Both the position numbers and the translations under genes were made by a program. Below the pieces are notes generated by a model that made no database searches, was not told the origin of the DNA, and saw only the letters and a list, made by a program, of their open reading frames with translations. 64,000 bases of DNA from JABDMD01 sp965203475. Lineage in GTDB: Bacteria > Pseudomonadota > Gammaproteobacteria > UBA4575. The stretch is taken from assembly GCA_965203475.1 (NCBI GenBank), contig OZ241890.1, forward strand, positions 2,232,001-2,296,000. Reading direction: 5' to 3'. The first letter of the stretch is position 1. Each line of letters starts with the position of its first letter. Below are positions 37,316-45,225 of the stretch, one piece after another.

Positions 37316-38047
37316 ATGGCGCGGCCAAAAAAAGTAAAATTTTCTACTTTTGATTTACCTTCTGGGCGCATCATTGCCAAAAAGTATGAAATTATTTCTA
37401 AATTAGGCGGCGGTTGGGAAGGTGAAGTATATAAAATTCTAGAAACCAGCACAGGTATTGAGCGTGCTGCTAAATTCTTTTATCCATATCGCAATGAAAA
37501 GGATCGAGCGGCAAAATTCAACGCAAAAAAATTACATAAGTTACAACAATGTCCCATACTAATTCAGTATCACACGAAAGAAAATTTTGTTTTTAAAAGA
37601 ATTCCGGTAACCGTATTAATTTCTGAATATGTAGAAGGCCAACTGCTTTCAGAATTTATAAAATCCTGTCCCGGGAAACGTTTAAGCCCTTATCAAGCCT
37701 TACATTTACTCTATGCCTTAACCAAAGGTATTGAATGTATCCACAGCATGAATGAATATCATGGCGATCTGCATTCGGAAAACATCATCGTGAATAAATT
37801 TGGTTTGGAGTTTGACTTAAAATTAGTGGATTTATTTTCAGCCAAAGAATCGAAACATGAAAGTCGTAAATTTGACATTATCACTCTCATACAAGTTTTT
37901 CATGAAGCCCTTGGGGGCGCGAGGCACTATGCAAATCATCCGGACCCTATTAAATATATTTGTTGTGGCTTAAAAACTAGTTTAATTTTGAAAAAATTTA
38001 AAACTGTAGGGCAGCTTCGCAGACATATTGAGGGAATGGAGTGGTGA
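37316..38047 (+). CDS. Small Ser/Thr protein kinase-like protein
   Basis: A 243-residue single-domain kinase homologue without membrane segments. The glycine loop is LGGGWEGEVYK (about 31-41), the ATP-binding Lys is in RAAKFF (about 53), and the catalytic loop is YHGDLHSENIIV with Asp and Asn present. The Mg-binding DFG motif is DLF in LVDLFSA. The C-lobe is short. It is likely active but minimal, with relatives among bacterial Hanks-type and RIO-like kinases. A GGA-hairpin repeat begins at the first base after its stop codon. Confidence 0.8.
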   Translation: MARPKKVKFSTFDLPSGRIIAKKYEIISKLGGGWEGEVYKILETSTGIERAAKFFYPYRNEKDRAAKFNAKKLHKLQQCPILIQYHTKENFVFKRIPVTVLISEYVEGQLLSEFIKSCPGKRLSPYQALHLLYALTKGIECIHSMNEYHGDLHSENIIVNKFGLEFDLKLVDLFSAKESKHESRKFDIITLIQVFHEALGGARHYANHPDPIKYICCGLKTSLILKKFKTVGQLRRHIEGMEW

Positions 38048-38148
38048 GTACAGGGAAGTACGAATATGAGTCGAATCATGGATGATTTGAACAGATTCTA
38101 TCTTTTGCTAATGTCTGCTTACGGAAAACCTTAATTAGCGTAAGACAT
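38048..38148 (+). repeat. GGA-hairpin repeat unit, locus 3 (plus)
   Basis: Starts directly after the kinase stop. Hairpin 1 is GTACAGGGAAGTAC (38048-38061), linker GAATATGAGT, hairpin 2 CGAATCATGGATGATTTG (38072-38089), tail AACAGATTCTATCTTTTG. AATGTCTGCTTACG (from 38110) and CGTAAGACATT (38139-38149) then form a larger inverted repeat. Hairpin 1 has the stem of the 39174-39187 hairpin, but the bases around its loop GGA differ. Confidence 0.82.
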
Positions 38149-38285
38149 TACAAAATAAATTTTGATTGAGCGGTAGATAATAAATTAATCATTTATATAA
38201 CCGGAGTATTTCGGGCTCTAATTCTTAAAGGCTTCCACATCTGTTTTATCGCAATAAAAAATCCATCAAGGGAGTAGCTGCATAA

Positions 38286-38836
38286 TTATTTCTTACGGCA
38301 TTTCTCATACCAAGTGCACGACCACTCAACGTCATTAGAATTGAGAGAATCTTTGTTAGTCATTAAATATTTTTCAGGTCCGTATACAGCGAACCATGCA
38401 TCCGCTGCTATCAAACGTGGCTGCATAACAACCTTTATCTAGGTCCTCCTAAATACATGGCCAATCTTTTTAATCCCCATTGCCGTCACATATCATTTAC
38501 TCCCAATCCAAACATCTTCGTTCTTGTCATCGCACCTAATGTGGAAGTTTTCCATTGGCTTCAAAAGGCGCTTAGAAAGCTTTGTTCTGGAGAATTGATT
38601 TGTCTTCTTCGGAAGAAATGTATTCTGTAGCTAGGGTAGGCAAACATTTGGTACAGTACCCATGCGTACCTACGCCAACATAAAATATCGAAATATCGAA
38701 GTCTATGTGCACCTTTGCCAGAAAGCTTTCATAGAATGGCGTCACATGATTCCATTAGCTAATACTTTTATTAATTTCCCAAGCTTCTTCATAAGTTTCA
38801 CTTGACGTTAAAGTTGCAATGAGTAAATTGATCGTT
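38286..38836 (-). pseudogene. Decayed gene remnant in a 1.2-kb gene-free stretch
   Basis: Minus-strand reading gives protein-like blocks in changing frames. From 38836: INLLIATLTSSETYEEAWE, a TAA at 38755-38757, then FLAKVHIDFDISIFYVGVG and THGYCTKCLPTLATEYIS up to a stop at 38572. Another frame has MENFHIRCDDKNEDVWIG. A 46-codon block ends with DVEWSCTWYEKCRKK at 38286. The composition suggests an exported cysteine-containing protein that has lost its frame several times. The family is not recognised. The remainder of 38149-39052 shows no intact gene. Confidence 0.42.
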
Positions 38837-39052
38837 GCACTACCCAAGTATCCTCTCGAATATCATAAAGTGAAAGAAATTATTTAACCCTTTAATGATT
38901 AAAGCACGTAATTGGACTCCTTTGCGTCATACCATCTTTGATTGACGGACCAATTACGAATCAAGTTGTCTGGCGCTATGTGATGTAAATGAATATAAAT
39001 TCACAGAGTCGTAAAAACATAACCGGACAATTAAATAAAGTAACTTTATTAG

Positions 39053-39268
39053 AATCTGTTGCATCATCCCTGATGGAAATCATATTCGCGCATCCCTGCG
39101 CTCAGGGTCGTTACCGGACATTTTAATAGAAAAGATTAATCTGTTCGAATCTTCCGTGATTCGACTTATATTCGTACATCCTTGTACTTAGGCACGAAAG
39201 CGGAAATCATAAGAATATTAATTTGTTGCGTCATTCATGACGCATCTAATATGCATATATCCCTATAT
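39053..39268 (-). repeat. Array of three GGA-hairpin units, locus 4 (minus)
   Basis: Read on the minus strand from directly after the fpr stop, six hairpins occur: ATATAGGGATATAT (39255-39268), TGCGTCATGAATGACGCA (39227-39244, loop without GGA), GTACAAGGATGTAC (39174-39187), CGAATCACGGAAGATTCG (39146-39163), GCGCAGGGATGCGC (39088-39101) and CATCAGGGATGATG (39062-39075). Between pairs lie AATGTCCGG and AAAGCGGA remnants. The last unit is identical over 60 bases to locus 1. It could be an fpr 3' UTR RNA or a free RNA. Confidence 0.85.
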
Positions 39269-40012
39269 TTACCAATAACTTTCTGTCGTGATCTGTCCTG
39301 GACTGCGGCGTAGGTTTTTCTTTAATCCTTTTTCTTGTAACGCTACTTTGGTGTCCACCAACATTTGCGGGTTGCCGCAAATCATAACTTGAGAATTTTC
39401 AGGTGTAATTTCAAAGTTTACTCGCTCTTCCAATTTTCCATTTTGAATCGCAGCAGGAATGCGTCCTGTTAATGCATTTTTATTTTCTTCTCGACTCACA
39501 AACGGTACCATTTGAAAGCGCTCACTAAATAGTTTATGGATATCGGTAATGGTTTCTTGATAGGTGAGTTCTTTACTGAATCGTACGGCGTGTACCAAAA
39601 TAACATTTTCAAATCGTTTCCATACTTCATCAGAACGAAGAATAGATAAAAAAGGGCCCAATGCGGTTCCGGTAGCTAGCATCCATAGTTCCTTACCATC
39701 AGGTACTTCATTTAAAGTAAAAAAACCATTTACACGTTTATCAATAAAAATTGAATCGCCTTGTTTTAGTTCCAATAATTTTGGTGATAGTGGCCCTTCG
39801 GCTACAGTAATAGAATAAAACTCATGTATTGGTTCATGCGGTGGGTTCACAAAAGAATAAGGACGACCCACTATTTGGTCATCAATTTGCAGCCCCAATC
39901 TGCCATATTGACCCGCAGTAAAAGAATCGATTTCCGCCTCTATTCGTAAAGAGTAGAGCAAATCTGTCCAGTGCTTATTCTCGACTACAGTTCCTTGTAC
40001 CCAATTACTCAT
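39269..40012 (-). CDS. fpr: Ferredoxin-NADP+ reductase Fpr
   Basis: A 247-residue FAD enzyme moving electrons between NADPH and ferredoxin or flavodoxin. The FAD motif is GRPYSFVNPP, the substrate-site motif WMLATGTALGPFLSIL, the NADPH segment MVPFVSREE, and MICGNPQMLVDT precedes the C-terminal segment, which ends in SYW. The terminal aromatic is typical of bacterial Fpr. Its stop is followed without a gap by the hairpin array on the same strand. Confidence 0.93.
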   Translation of the reverse strand: MSNWVQGTVVENKHWTDLLYSLRIEAEIDSFTAGQYGRLGLQIDDQIVGRPYSFVNPPHEPIHEFYSITVAEGPLSPKLLELKQGDSIFIDKRVNGFFTLNEVPDGKELWMLATGTALGPFLSILRSDEVWKRFENVILVHAVRFSKELTYQETITDIHKLFSERFQMVPFVSREENKNALTGRIPAAIQNGKLEERVNFEITPENSQVMICGNPQMLVDTKVALQEKGLKKNLRRSPGQITTESYW

Positions 40013-40074
40013 TTAGAAAAATAATTAATTTATGAAAGGGACAGCGCAACATAGAGGCGCAATGCTGAAAAATC

Positions 40075-40115
40075 AACTATTCACGCCTAGGTATATCACC
40101 TATGCGTGAATAGTT
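40075..40115 (-). terminator. Intrinsic terminator downstream of the DUF4126 gene
   Basis: A perfect 12-base stem AACTATTCACGC / GCGTGAATAGTT with an inner AGGT/ACCT pairing. On the minus strand it is followed by TGATTTTTC. Confidence 0.75.
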
Positions 40116-40128
40116 ATTAGGTTGATAT

Positions 40129-40782
40129 TTAGAGTTCTTTACTAGCAGGGAGGTTGTTTTCTGAGGTATTGGTTGATTTTCCATTAAATACATTCACAAA
40201 AAACATAAATACTTTTTTAATACCTCGCCAAAGTTTTGGTAATAACCAAATCATTAGCAAGATAAAAATAATAAACAGACCAATGAAAATAAAAGGATGT
40301 TGAATGGCGGCCCATAGGCCTGTAAATACTGCAATATCTTCAACGAGTGATGCGGTCCAGTTAGAAACCGGTTCGGGTGATGTATTTATCATGACTCGGC
40401 TGCCAGCTTTGGTAAAATGTGTGCCCGCCGCAATACTTCCACCTACTATCGCGGCAGCAAGTTCAGCGGCTGGTTGTACATCGCCAATCATACCAGCGGC
40501 AAGTAAGGCACCTGCCGGTATACGCACAAAGGTGTGTAGCGTATCCCATCCCGTATCGACTCCAGGAACTTTGTCTGCAAAAAATTCTACAGCGTACATT
40601 AAACCGGCGGCTGCAATTACTAGAGGGTCACCAATGATTTGTAAATCAGTGGGTAAATCGACATAACCGGTATTCGACATGATGCCTAAAGCGAGCAAAG
40701 TGCCATATAAATTAAGACCACTGGCCCAGGCCACACCCATGGTTAGAGCAATGGTTTGAACTAGCGTTGCATACTCTTCCAA
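40129..40782 (-). CDS. DUF4126 membrane protein
   Basis: A 217-residue polytopic protein with about five helices. The family features are GVAWASGLNLYGTLLALGI at the N-terminus, FFADKVPGVDTGWDTLHTFVRIPAGALLAAG, and ALVEDIAVFTGLWAAI near 145-165. The C-terminus is a basic cytoplasmic tail. DUF4126 has no established role. Monocistronic, with its own terminator. Confidence 0.85.
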   Translation of the reverse strand: MEEYATLVQTIALTMGVAWASGLNLYGTLLALGIMSNTGYVDLPTDLQIIGDPLVIAAAGLMYAVEFFADKVPGVDTGWDTLHTFVRIPAGALLAAGMIGDVQPAAELAAAIVGGSIAAGTHFTKAGSRVMINTSPEPVSNWTASLVEDIAVFTGLWAAIQHPFIFIGLFIIFILLMIWLLPKLWRGIKKVFMFFVNVFNGKSTNTSENNLPASKEL

Positions 40783-40950
40783 AATGATTCCCTTTATGAG
40801 TCCTGGTTTGTATAAGACCTTAAAAAATTAAATTAGTGCCTTGAATTGATGCTTCTGTATAAAGCGTAATCGATGCTTTATGCATAATATAAAAGTATAT
40901 TCTACATGGGTACTCTTGAATTAAGCTGGTTTGTCCCCATATCTTACTAT

Positions 40951-41271
40951 TTAGGACATAGCTTCTAGAGAAATTTGAATTTGGTTATCTTGAATATTAA
41001 CCGGATAGCGACGCAGGGCTTCGGTAGCTGGTTCTTCCATGGGCTCGCCAGTGCGAACATTAAATCGACTGCCATGCAGCGTGCAACTCACCAATTCACC
41101 TTTAAGGCAACCAAGTGCTAAGGATGAATCTTCATGAGTGCACAAATCATCCACTGCATAGATTTTGCCTTCAACATTGGCTAACAAAATATCACCAATT
41201 TCGGTATTAACTTTTAAAGTTTTCCCGGGCAAAATTTCATCTAGTTTGGCAACCGTAATAAAAGTATTCAT
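40951..41271 (-). CDS. Rieske [2Fe-2S] ferredoxin
   Basis: A 106-residue soluble Rieske protein like NirD or ring-hydroxylating dioxygenase ferredoxins. The cluster ligands are complete: CTHEDSSLALGC with Cys-His (about 44-46) and CTLHGSRFN with Cys-His about 17 residues later. No signal peptide or membrane anchor is present. It could be an electron carrier for an oxygenase or partner reductase; fpr lies 0.9 kb downstream on the same strand and may reduce it. Confidence 0.92.
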   Translation of the reverse strand: MNTFITVAKLDEILPGKTLKVNTEIGDILLANVEGKIYAVDDLCTHEDSSLALGCLKGELVSCTLHGSRFNVRTGEPMEEPATEALRRYPVNIQDNQIQISLEAMS

Positions 41272-41301
41272 TAAATATAATCATCATTAGATAATATCAT
41301 C

Positions 41302-41541
41302 ATGCCGTACTTTATTTATAAAATCACTTCAGGATCAAGTGGTGTTATCAAAAATCTTGATTTAATTGATCAACATGCTGATTTTAAGTCAGCAAAGAAA
41401 TTTATTCGTGATAAACGGTCATCACTGCAAGAAGATAATCGTGTTGAGTTGAAAATGATTTTCGCAGAAGATGAATTTGAGGCGGAACAACGCTTACGTT
41501 CTCCACGTGAAGCGCCTATTTTACGTGAATGGGAAAAATAG
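41302..41541 (+). CDS. Small conserved hypothetical protein
   Basis: A 79-residue cytoplasmic protein, MPYFIYKI at the N-terminus, a predicted helix rich in Lys, Asp and Glu in the middle, and a C-terminal EAEQRLRSPREAPILREWE. The composition and motif look like a family seen in gammaproteobacterial genomes, but no function is known to me. It is divergent from the Rieske gene with a 30-base gap, and heads a run of plus-strand genes to 42994. Confidence 0.75.
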   Translation: MPYFIYKITSGSSGVIKNLDLIDQHADFKSAKKFIRDKRSSLQEDNRVELKMIFAEDEFEAEQRLRSPREAPILREWEK

Positions 41542-41556
41542 TGTCTTATAAATGCA

Positions 41557-42009
41557 GTGGATGAGCAACAATACAAAAAGACTTATCACGACGTTAATCC
41601 ACAACGCTGTATATTTGAAAAAGCTATCAATTCTCGGGTGTGCAATTGTGCTAAAGCACAACGATTTAATTTAGCTGATCGAGAAGGAGTTGCCTGTAAT
41701 TCCTCGGTACATTTAGAACGATGTAAAAACTTTTCAGTATTGTTACATCATAATGCAAAGTTTGTTGTACAAAAATTAGATAATGTACAGTCTTTAGGTC
41801 ATACTCAGGAACTAAAAATTCAAAATGGTGGATTGCTTGGACTGCAAGCAGAAATTAATTCAGTTTATAACTCCAAAGTGGAAAATATAGACAATGTTAT
41901 TGAAGGCGCTATTAAAAGATATTCAACATTAGAAGCTTTTCCCTATTCAAAAATTATGCAAACAATACAGTCTTACCAAGTGCGTAAAAGGAAAGTTCGA
42001 AAGCCATAA
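41557..42009 (+). CDS. Cysteine-rich conserved hypothetical protein
   Basis: A 150-residue protein with an N-terminal cysteine cluster: RCIFEKAINSRVCNCAK, then VACNSSVHLERC within about 40 residues, a spacing fit for a metal or Fe-S site (inference). The C-terminal half is helical and ends basic (RKRKVRKP). The start is taken as GTG at 41557; the ATG at 41552 is out of frame. It ends two bases before the UDG gene. Confidence 0.72.
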   Translation: MDEQQYKKTYHDVNPQRCIFEKAINSRVCNCAKAQRFNLADREGVACNSSVHLERCKNFSVLLHHNAKFVVQKLDNVQSLGHTQELKIQNGGLLGLQAEINSVYNSKVENIDNVIEGAIKRYSTLEAFPYSKIMQTIQSYQVRKRKVRKP

Positions 42010-42011
42010 CT

Positions 42012-42602
42012 ATGGCAGCCCGCACGAAACTGGATACGCTATTACAAGAAGTGCGCGCCTGCCAAGTGTGCATTAAAGATTTACCCTTGGGCGCTAATCC
42101 AGTATTACGTGCAAAGCGTAGTGCACGAATTTTAATTATTGGACAAGCGCCTGGAATAAAAGTACATGAATCTGGTATCCCTTGGAATGATGCTAGTGGA
42201 AAAAGATTGCGTGAATGGATGAACCTAAGCAGCGAAGATTTTTACGATGCATCAAAAATTGCAATCATCCCCATGGGATTTTGTTATCCAGGAAAAGGCA
42301 AATCGGGTGATTTGCCTCCACGTAAAGAGTGTGCAGAATTGTGGCATGCAAAACTGTTCAAATTATTACCAAATATTGAAATAACATTACTAATTGGACA
42401 ATATGCACAGAATTATTATCTTGAGAATATTGGGTCTACGCTTGCTGATACGGTTAAACACTGGGAAAAATACCTGCCAACATATTTTCCACTGCCTCAT
42501 CCCTCGCCAAGAAATATTCGCTGGTTTAAAATGAATTCTTGGTTTAAAGAAAAGACAGTTCCACAATTACGCAAACAAATACATACAATATTGAGGCATT
42601 AA
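42012..42602 (+). CDS. Uracil-DNA glycosylase family protein
   Basis: A 196-residue member of the UDG superfamily. Motif A is ILIIGQAPGIKVHESGIPWNDASGKRLREWM and motif B is LPHPSPRNIRW. The N-terminal CQVC pair recalls Fe-S UDGs, but the full four-cysteine set is not evident, so the cluster is doubtful. It probably acts in base-excision repair. Its start is two bases from the stop of the cysteine-rich gene. Confidence 0.87.
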   Translation: MAARTKLDTLLQEVRACQVCIKDLPLGANPVLRAKRSARILIIGQAPGIKVHESGIPWNDASGKRLREWMNLSSEDFYDASKIAIIPMGFCYPGKGKSGDLPPRKECAELWHAKLFKLLPNIEITLLIGQYAQNYYLENIGSTLADTVKHWEKYLPTYFPLPHPSPRNIRWFKMNSWFKEKTVPQLRKQIHTILRH

Positions 42603-42604
42603 CG

Positions 42605-42994
42605 ATGTCGGTAGAAAATCCACAAGTTGAACATACTCAAACCTTGAGCACAGGGAATGAAAACTTTGAGCATTTAAAAGATCTGACAACCTTGGTATAT
42701 GTTTTACAAGCCATTGCATTTATAGGTTTAACACCAGTGATTGGCATCATTATAAATTACATCAAAAAAAGTGATGTTCAGGGCACTATTTTAGCTTCAC
42801 ATTTTCGATGGCAGATGCGCACCTTTTGGTTTGGGCTACTGTGGTTTTGTATTGCGGTAGTGTTGAACTACACCGTAATTGGTGCTGTTCTTGGAGTTCC
42901 TTTGCTAGTTATTGTCGGGATCTGGTGGATATATCGATTCATACGTGGCTGGCTCACCCTGAGCAATAACAAACCCATGTATGCATCCAGCTGA
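42605..42994 (+). CDS. DUF4870-like small membrane protein
   Basis: A 129-residue protein with an acidic N-terminal tail and three to four helices: YVLQAIAFIGLTPVIGIIINYI, then HFRWQMRTFWFGLLWFCIAVVL (conserved-looking histidine and arginine-aromatic motif), and IGAVLGVPLLVIVGIWWIYRFIRGW. This is the layout of DUF4870 or YqaE-like proteins. Function unknown. It is two bases after the UDG stop. Confidence 0.8.
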   Translation: MSVENPQVEHTQTLSTGNENFEHLKDLTTLVYVLQAIAFIGLTPVIGIIINYIKKSDVQGTILASHFRWQMRTFWFGLLWFCIAVVLNYTVIGAVLGVPLLVIVGIWWIYRFIRGWLTLSNNKPMYASS

Positions 42995-43147
42995 CAATAC
43001 CGCTTATCATCAAGTTTAAAAATTATTCTATTTATAACAATAAGTTATATATTTTTTAAGAATCTATCTAAATTGGTATATTATTAAGTACTAATATAAA
43101 GATTATACTTCTCTTCAATTAGTTTTTACGTTTTTGAGGAGAAAGCC

Positions 43148-43261
43148 ATGAGTAATTTTTTCGCAAAGGTTGATGATGCAGTCACAACACTTTGGCTGGA
43201 AACTGCTGGTTTAATGATTGCTATGTCTTTAGTGTTTTTTATTGCAATTGAACTATTCTAA
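43148..43261 (+). CDS. 37-residue single-helix membrane protein
   Basis: Starts after an excellent GAGGAGAAAG site. MSNFFAKVDDAVTTLWLE is followed by one membrane helix (LMIAMSLVFFIAIELF). It stands alone with an intrinsic terminator behind it, which supports a real gene. Small proteins of this kind are often subunits or regulators of membrane complexes. No family recognised. Confidence 0.7.
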   Translation: MSNFFAKVDDAVTTLWLETAGLMIAMSLVFFIAIELF

Positions 43262-43306
43262 TCAAGATTAGATTTCAGGAAGAAACTACATAACAAGGAC
43301 TAGTTT

Positions 43307-43341
43307 AAAGCCCATTGCAGTTTAGCTGCGGTGGGCTTTTT
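43307..43341 (+). terminator. Intrinsic terminator of the 37-residue gene
   Basis: AAAGCCCA..GCAG pairs with CTGC..TGGGCTTT, followed by a T-rich TTTTTATTTT. Confidence 0.85.
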
Positions 43342-43392
43342 ATTTTGAGTGACTGCTTAGGAACTACAATGGATTGAGCAACTCTAAATGCA

Positions 43393-44220
43393 ATGTTAAA
43401 CAATAAGATTAATAATATGAGATATATTCTGTTCCTGGTATGGATGTTTGTGGGTTCTGTGGTAAAAGCAGACACCTTACTTTTAATCCATGGATATCTA
43501 GGCTCACCACAAGAATGGCACTATGCTGGAATTGTGCAAGAGCTAGAACAGACTGGTTGGCAAGATGCCGGGATTTTGCGGCTTAAACAAGAAAAAGTAT
43601 GGGCAAACAATGTTCATCAAGTTTCATCATCTAGACGTAGCTATCAAATAAAATTGTCTAGTGATCATTCTATTTCACAACAGGCGCAACAGCTTTATCA
43701 ATATTTAGAATTTGTACGCGAGAAACACCAAGACGAACAAATAATATTAGTGGGGCATTCTGCCGGCGGTGTAGTGGCAAGATTGTTAATGGTTGAACAC
43801 TCTACAGATGATGTCGTTGCCTTGATAACTATTGCAAGTCCGCATCTCGGTACGAATAAAGCTGAAATAGCACAAACTGTTTTACAGCCGATCATTGCTT
43901 TGTTAGAACCGTTGCCTGGACTAGAAAAACTATACCCATCTCAAGGCTTGCTTTTTGATTTAATGCCTAATCGAACCGATAATTTAATTGGCTGGTTGAA
44001 TTTCCAAGAACATCCACCCGCTAAATATTATTCAATTGTGCGAGTTAATGATGATGGTTCTACATTTGATTTTATTGTCCCCAGTTGGAGTCAAGACATG
44101 AACCAAGTCTATGCCTTGCGTGGACGTAGTGAAACGTACAATGTAAAAAGTATGCATGCACTTTCTATAAAAGATGCAAAAGTGTTACAAAAAATATTAA
44201 TTGATTTGTATACCATATGA
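43393..44220 (+). CDS. Exported alpha/beta hydrolase (lipase/PGAP1-like)
   Basis: A hydrolase of 275 residues from 43393, or 267 from the ATG at 43417, which gives a cleaner signal peptide (RYILFLVWMFVGSVVKA). The oxyanion motif is LLIHGYLGSPQEW, the nucleophile elbow VGHSAGGVVARLL, and GLLFDLMPN and MHALSIKDAK follow. The elbow resembles PGAP1/lipase-type esterases. The substrate is unknown, probably a lipid or ester in the periplasm. Neither start has a strong ribosome site. Confidence 0.82.
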   Translation: MLNNKINNMRYILFLVWMFVGSVVKADTLLLIHGYLGSPQEWHYAGIVQELEQTGWQDAGILRLKQEKVWANNVHQVSSSRRSYQIKLSSDHSISQQAQQLYQYLEFVREKHQDEQIILVGHSAGGVVARLLMVEHSTDDVVALITIASPHLGTNKAEIAQTVLQPIIALLEPLPGLEKLYPSQGLLFDLMPNRTDNLIGWLNFQEHPPAKYYSIVRVNDDGSTFDFIVPSWSQDMNQVYALRGRSETYNVKSMHALSIKDAKVLQKILIDLYTI

Positions 44221-44224
44221 TGGA

Positions 44225-44758
44225 ATGTTGAAAAATAAATCAATTCAATCCATTTTTTTGTTGCTTGTAACATTAATAATAATCTTTGCGTGTAGTGCGA
44301 ACTTCCCAGTAAATTCTTCCACTAATAATACAAAATACACGAGTACTCCAAAAATAAATTATTCTGTACAGAAACACTTTCTTTCACAAGTAAATGCTTT
44401 ACGCACGAAAGCAAGGTCATGTGGTGGCAAATATTTTCCTGCAACAACGCCATTACAATTAAACGAAGCATTAAATTTAGCGGCCTATCACCATTCCTTA
44501 GACATGAGTAGTCATCAATTTTTAGATCATCAAAGTTCTAATGGTGATAACCTCACTGAACGCTTAGATCGAGTGAAGTATGCTTGGCGTGCAGTAGGGG
44601 AGAACATTGCACATAACCAGCGCAATGTGGAGCAGGTATTGAAGGATTGGTTAAGCAGTCCGGGACATTGCAGTAACCTTATGTCTCCAGACTTTGAGCA
44701 GACCGGCATAGCCCAGGTAAACTGGTATTGGACTCAGGTTTACGCTACACCAAAATAA
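44225..44758 (+). CDS. CAP-domain lipoprotein
   Basis: A 178-residue protein from ATG 44225, whose N-terminus is a lipoprotein signal (LLLVTLIIIFAC, lipobox IFAC). An in-frame TTG at 44201 would overlap the upstream gene and is not preferred. The CAP/SCP domain shows LAAYHHSLDMSSHQFLDH, AVGENIAHNQ and SSPGHCSNLMSPDFEQTGIA, ending YWTQVYATPK. Bacterial CAP proteins are envelope proteins of uncertain function; some bind sterol-like lipids. Confidence 0.87.
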   Translation: MLKNKSIQSIFLLLVTLIIIFACSANFPVNSSTNNTKYTSTPKINYSVQKHFLSQVNALRTKARSCGGKYFPATTPLQLNEALNLAAYHHSLDMSSHQFLDHQSSNGDNLTERLDRVKYAWRAVGENIAHNQRNVEQVLKDWLSSPGHCSNLMSPDFEQTGIAQVNWYWTQVYATPK

Positions 44759-44774
44759 ATATTCATTAGATTCA

Positions 44775-44972
44775 TTAGTTTCGGGCACGACCCATTGCAT
44801 TTTTATCAACACCACCAGTAATGCAAGCGGTGAAGTCTTCGAGGTCTTTTGGAAATGGGTTCTTATGAGGAGCACCTCTATGTTCTACACGGTCTCCTTG
44901 TAATTCTCTTTGAATACGAACCAACTCTTTTTGTAAATCAGCAGTATCATTACCATCCCATTGACAAACCAC
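44775..44972 (-). CDS. Small hypothetical protein
   Basis: A 65-residue frame from GTG 44972 with GGGAA immediately before it. The sequence is hydrophilic, with CQWDGNDTADLQKELVRIQREL (helical) and DFTACITGGVDKNAMGR. It has a coding look and two cysteines, but no family is recognised. A longer 74-residue frame on the same strand overlapping the CAP gene is rejected. Moderate confidence because of the GTG start and lack of neighbours on this strand. Confidence 0.45.
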   Translation of the reverse strand: MVCQWDGNDTADLQKELVRIQRELQGDRVEHRGAPHKNPFPKDLEDFTACITGGVDKNAMGRARN

Positions 44973-45225
44973 TTCCCTTTTTCTGCTTGTGATATCGTTT
45001 GATATATCAATTCCTTATTATTTTCAAATTCTGTAGGATTAAGTTCTCTCTATTTCAACTGTCAAGTTGAGCTAAAATAAAGATTGATTATTTTGTATGG
45101 CTTATTTATGAATTACTTTAACGTTTATTATTTGAATTGTTTAATATACACACAATACTACGGGTTGATTAAGTAGATTAGTTTCTTATTATGTTTCTAT
45201 AAAATAATCAAATGGGGGGTGGTTT
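44973..45225. other. Intergenic region, nothing recognised
   Basis: About 250 AT-rich bases ahead of the lipoprotein gene at 45226. No coding frame, clear promoter or RNA structure was identified. Confidence 0.5.

Noticed and set aside
39053..39268. tRNA gene cluster
   Set aside because: Phrases such as GTTCGAATC look like a T arm, but no acceptor, anticodon or D arm can be drawn; the hairpins are short GGA-loop units.
44651..44875. 74-residue minus-strand gene overlapping the CAP lipoprotein
   Set aside because: It is largely antisense to the CAP domain and has no ribosome site; the 65-residue frame is preferred.
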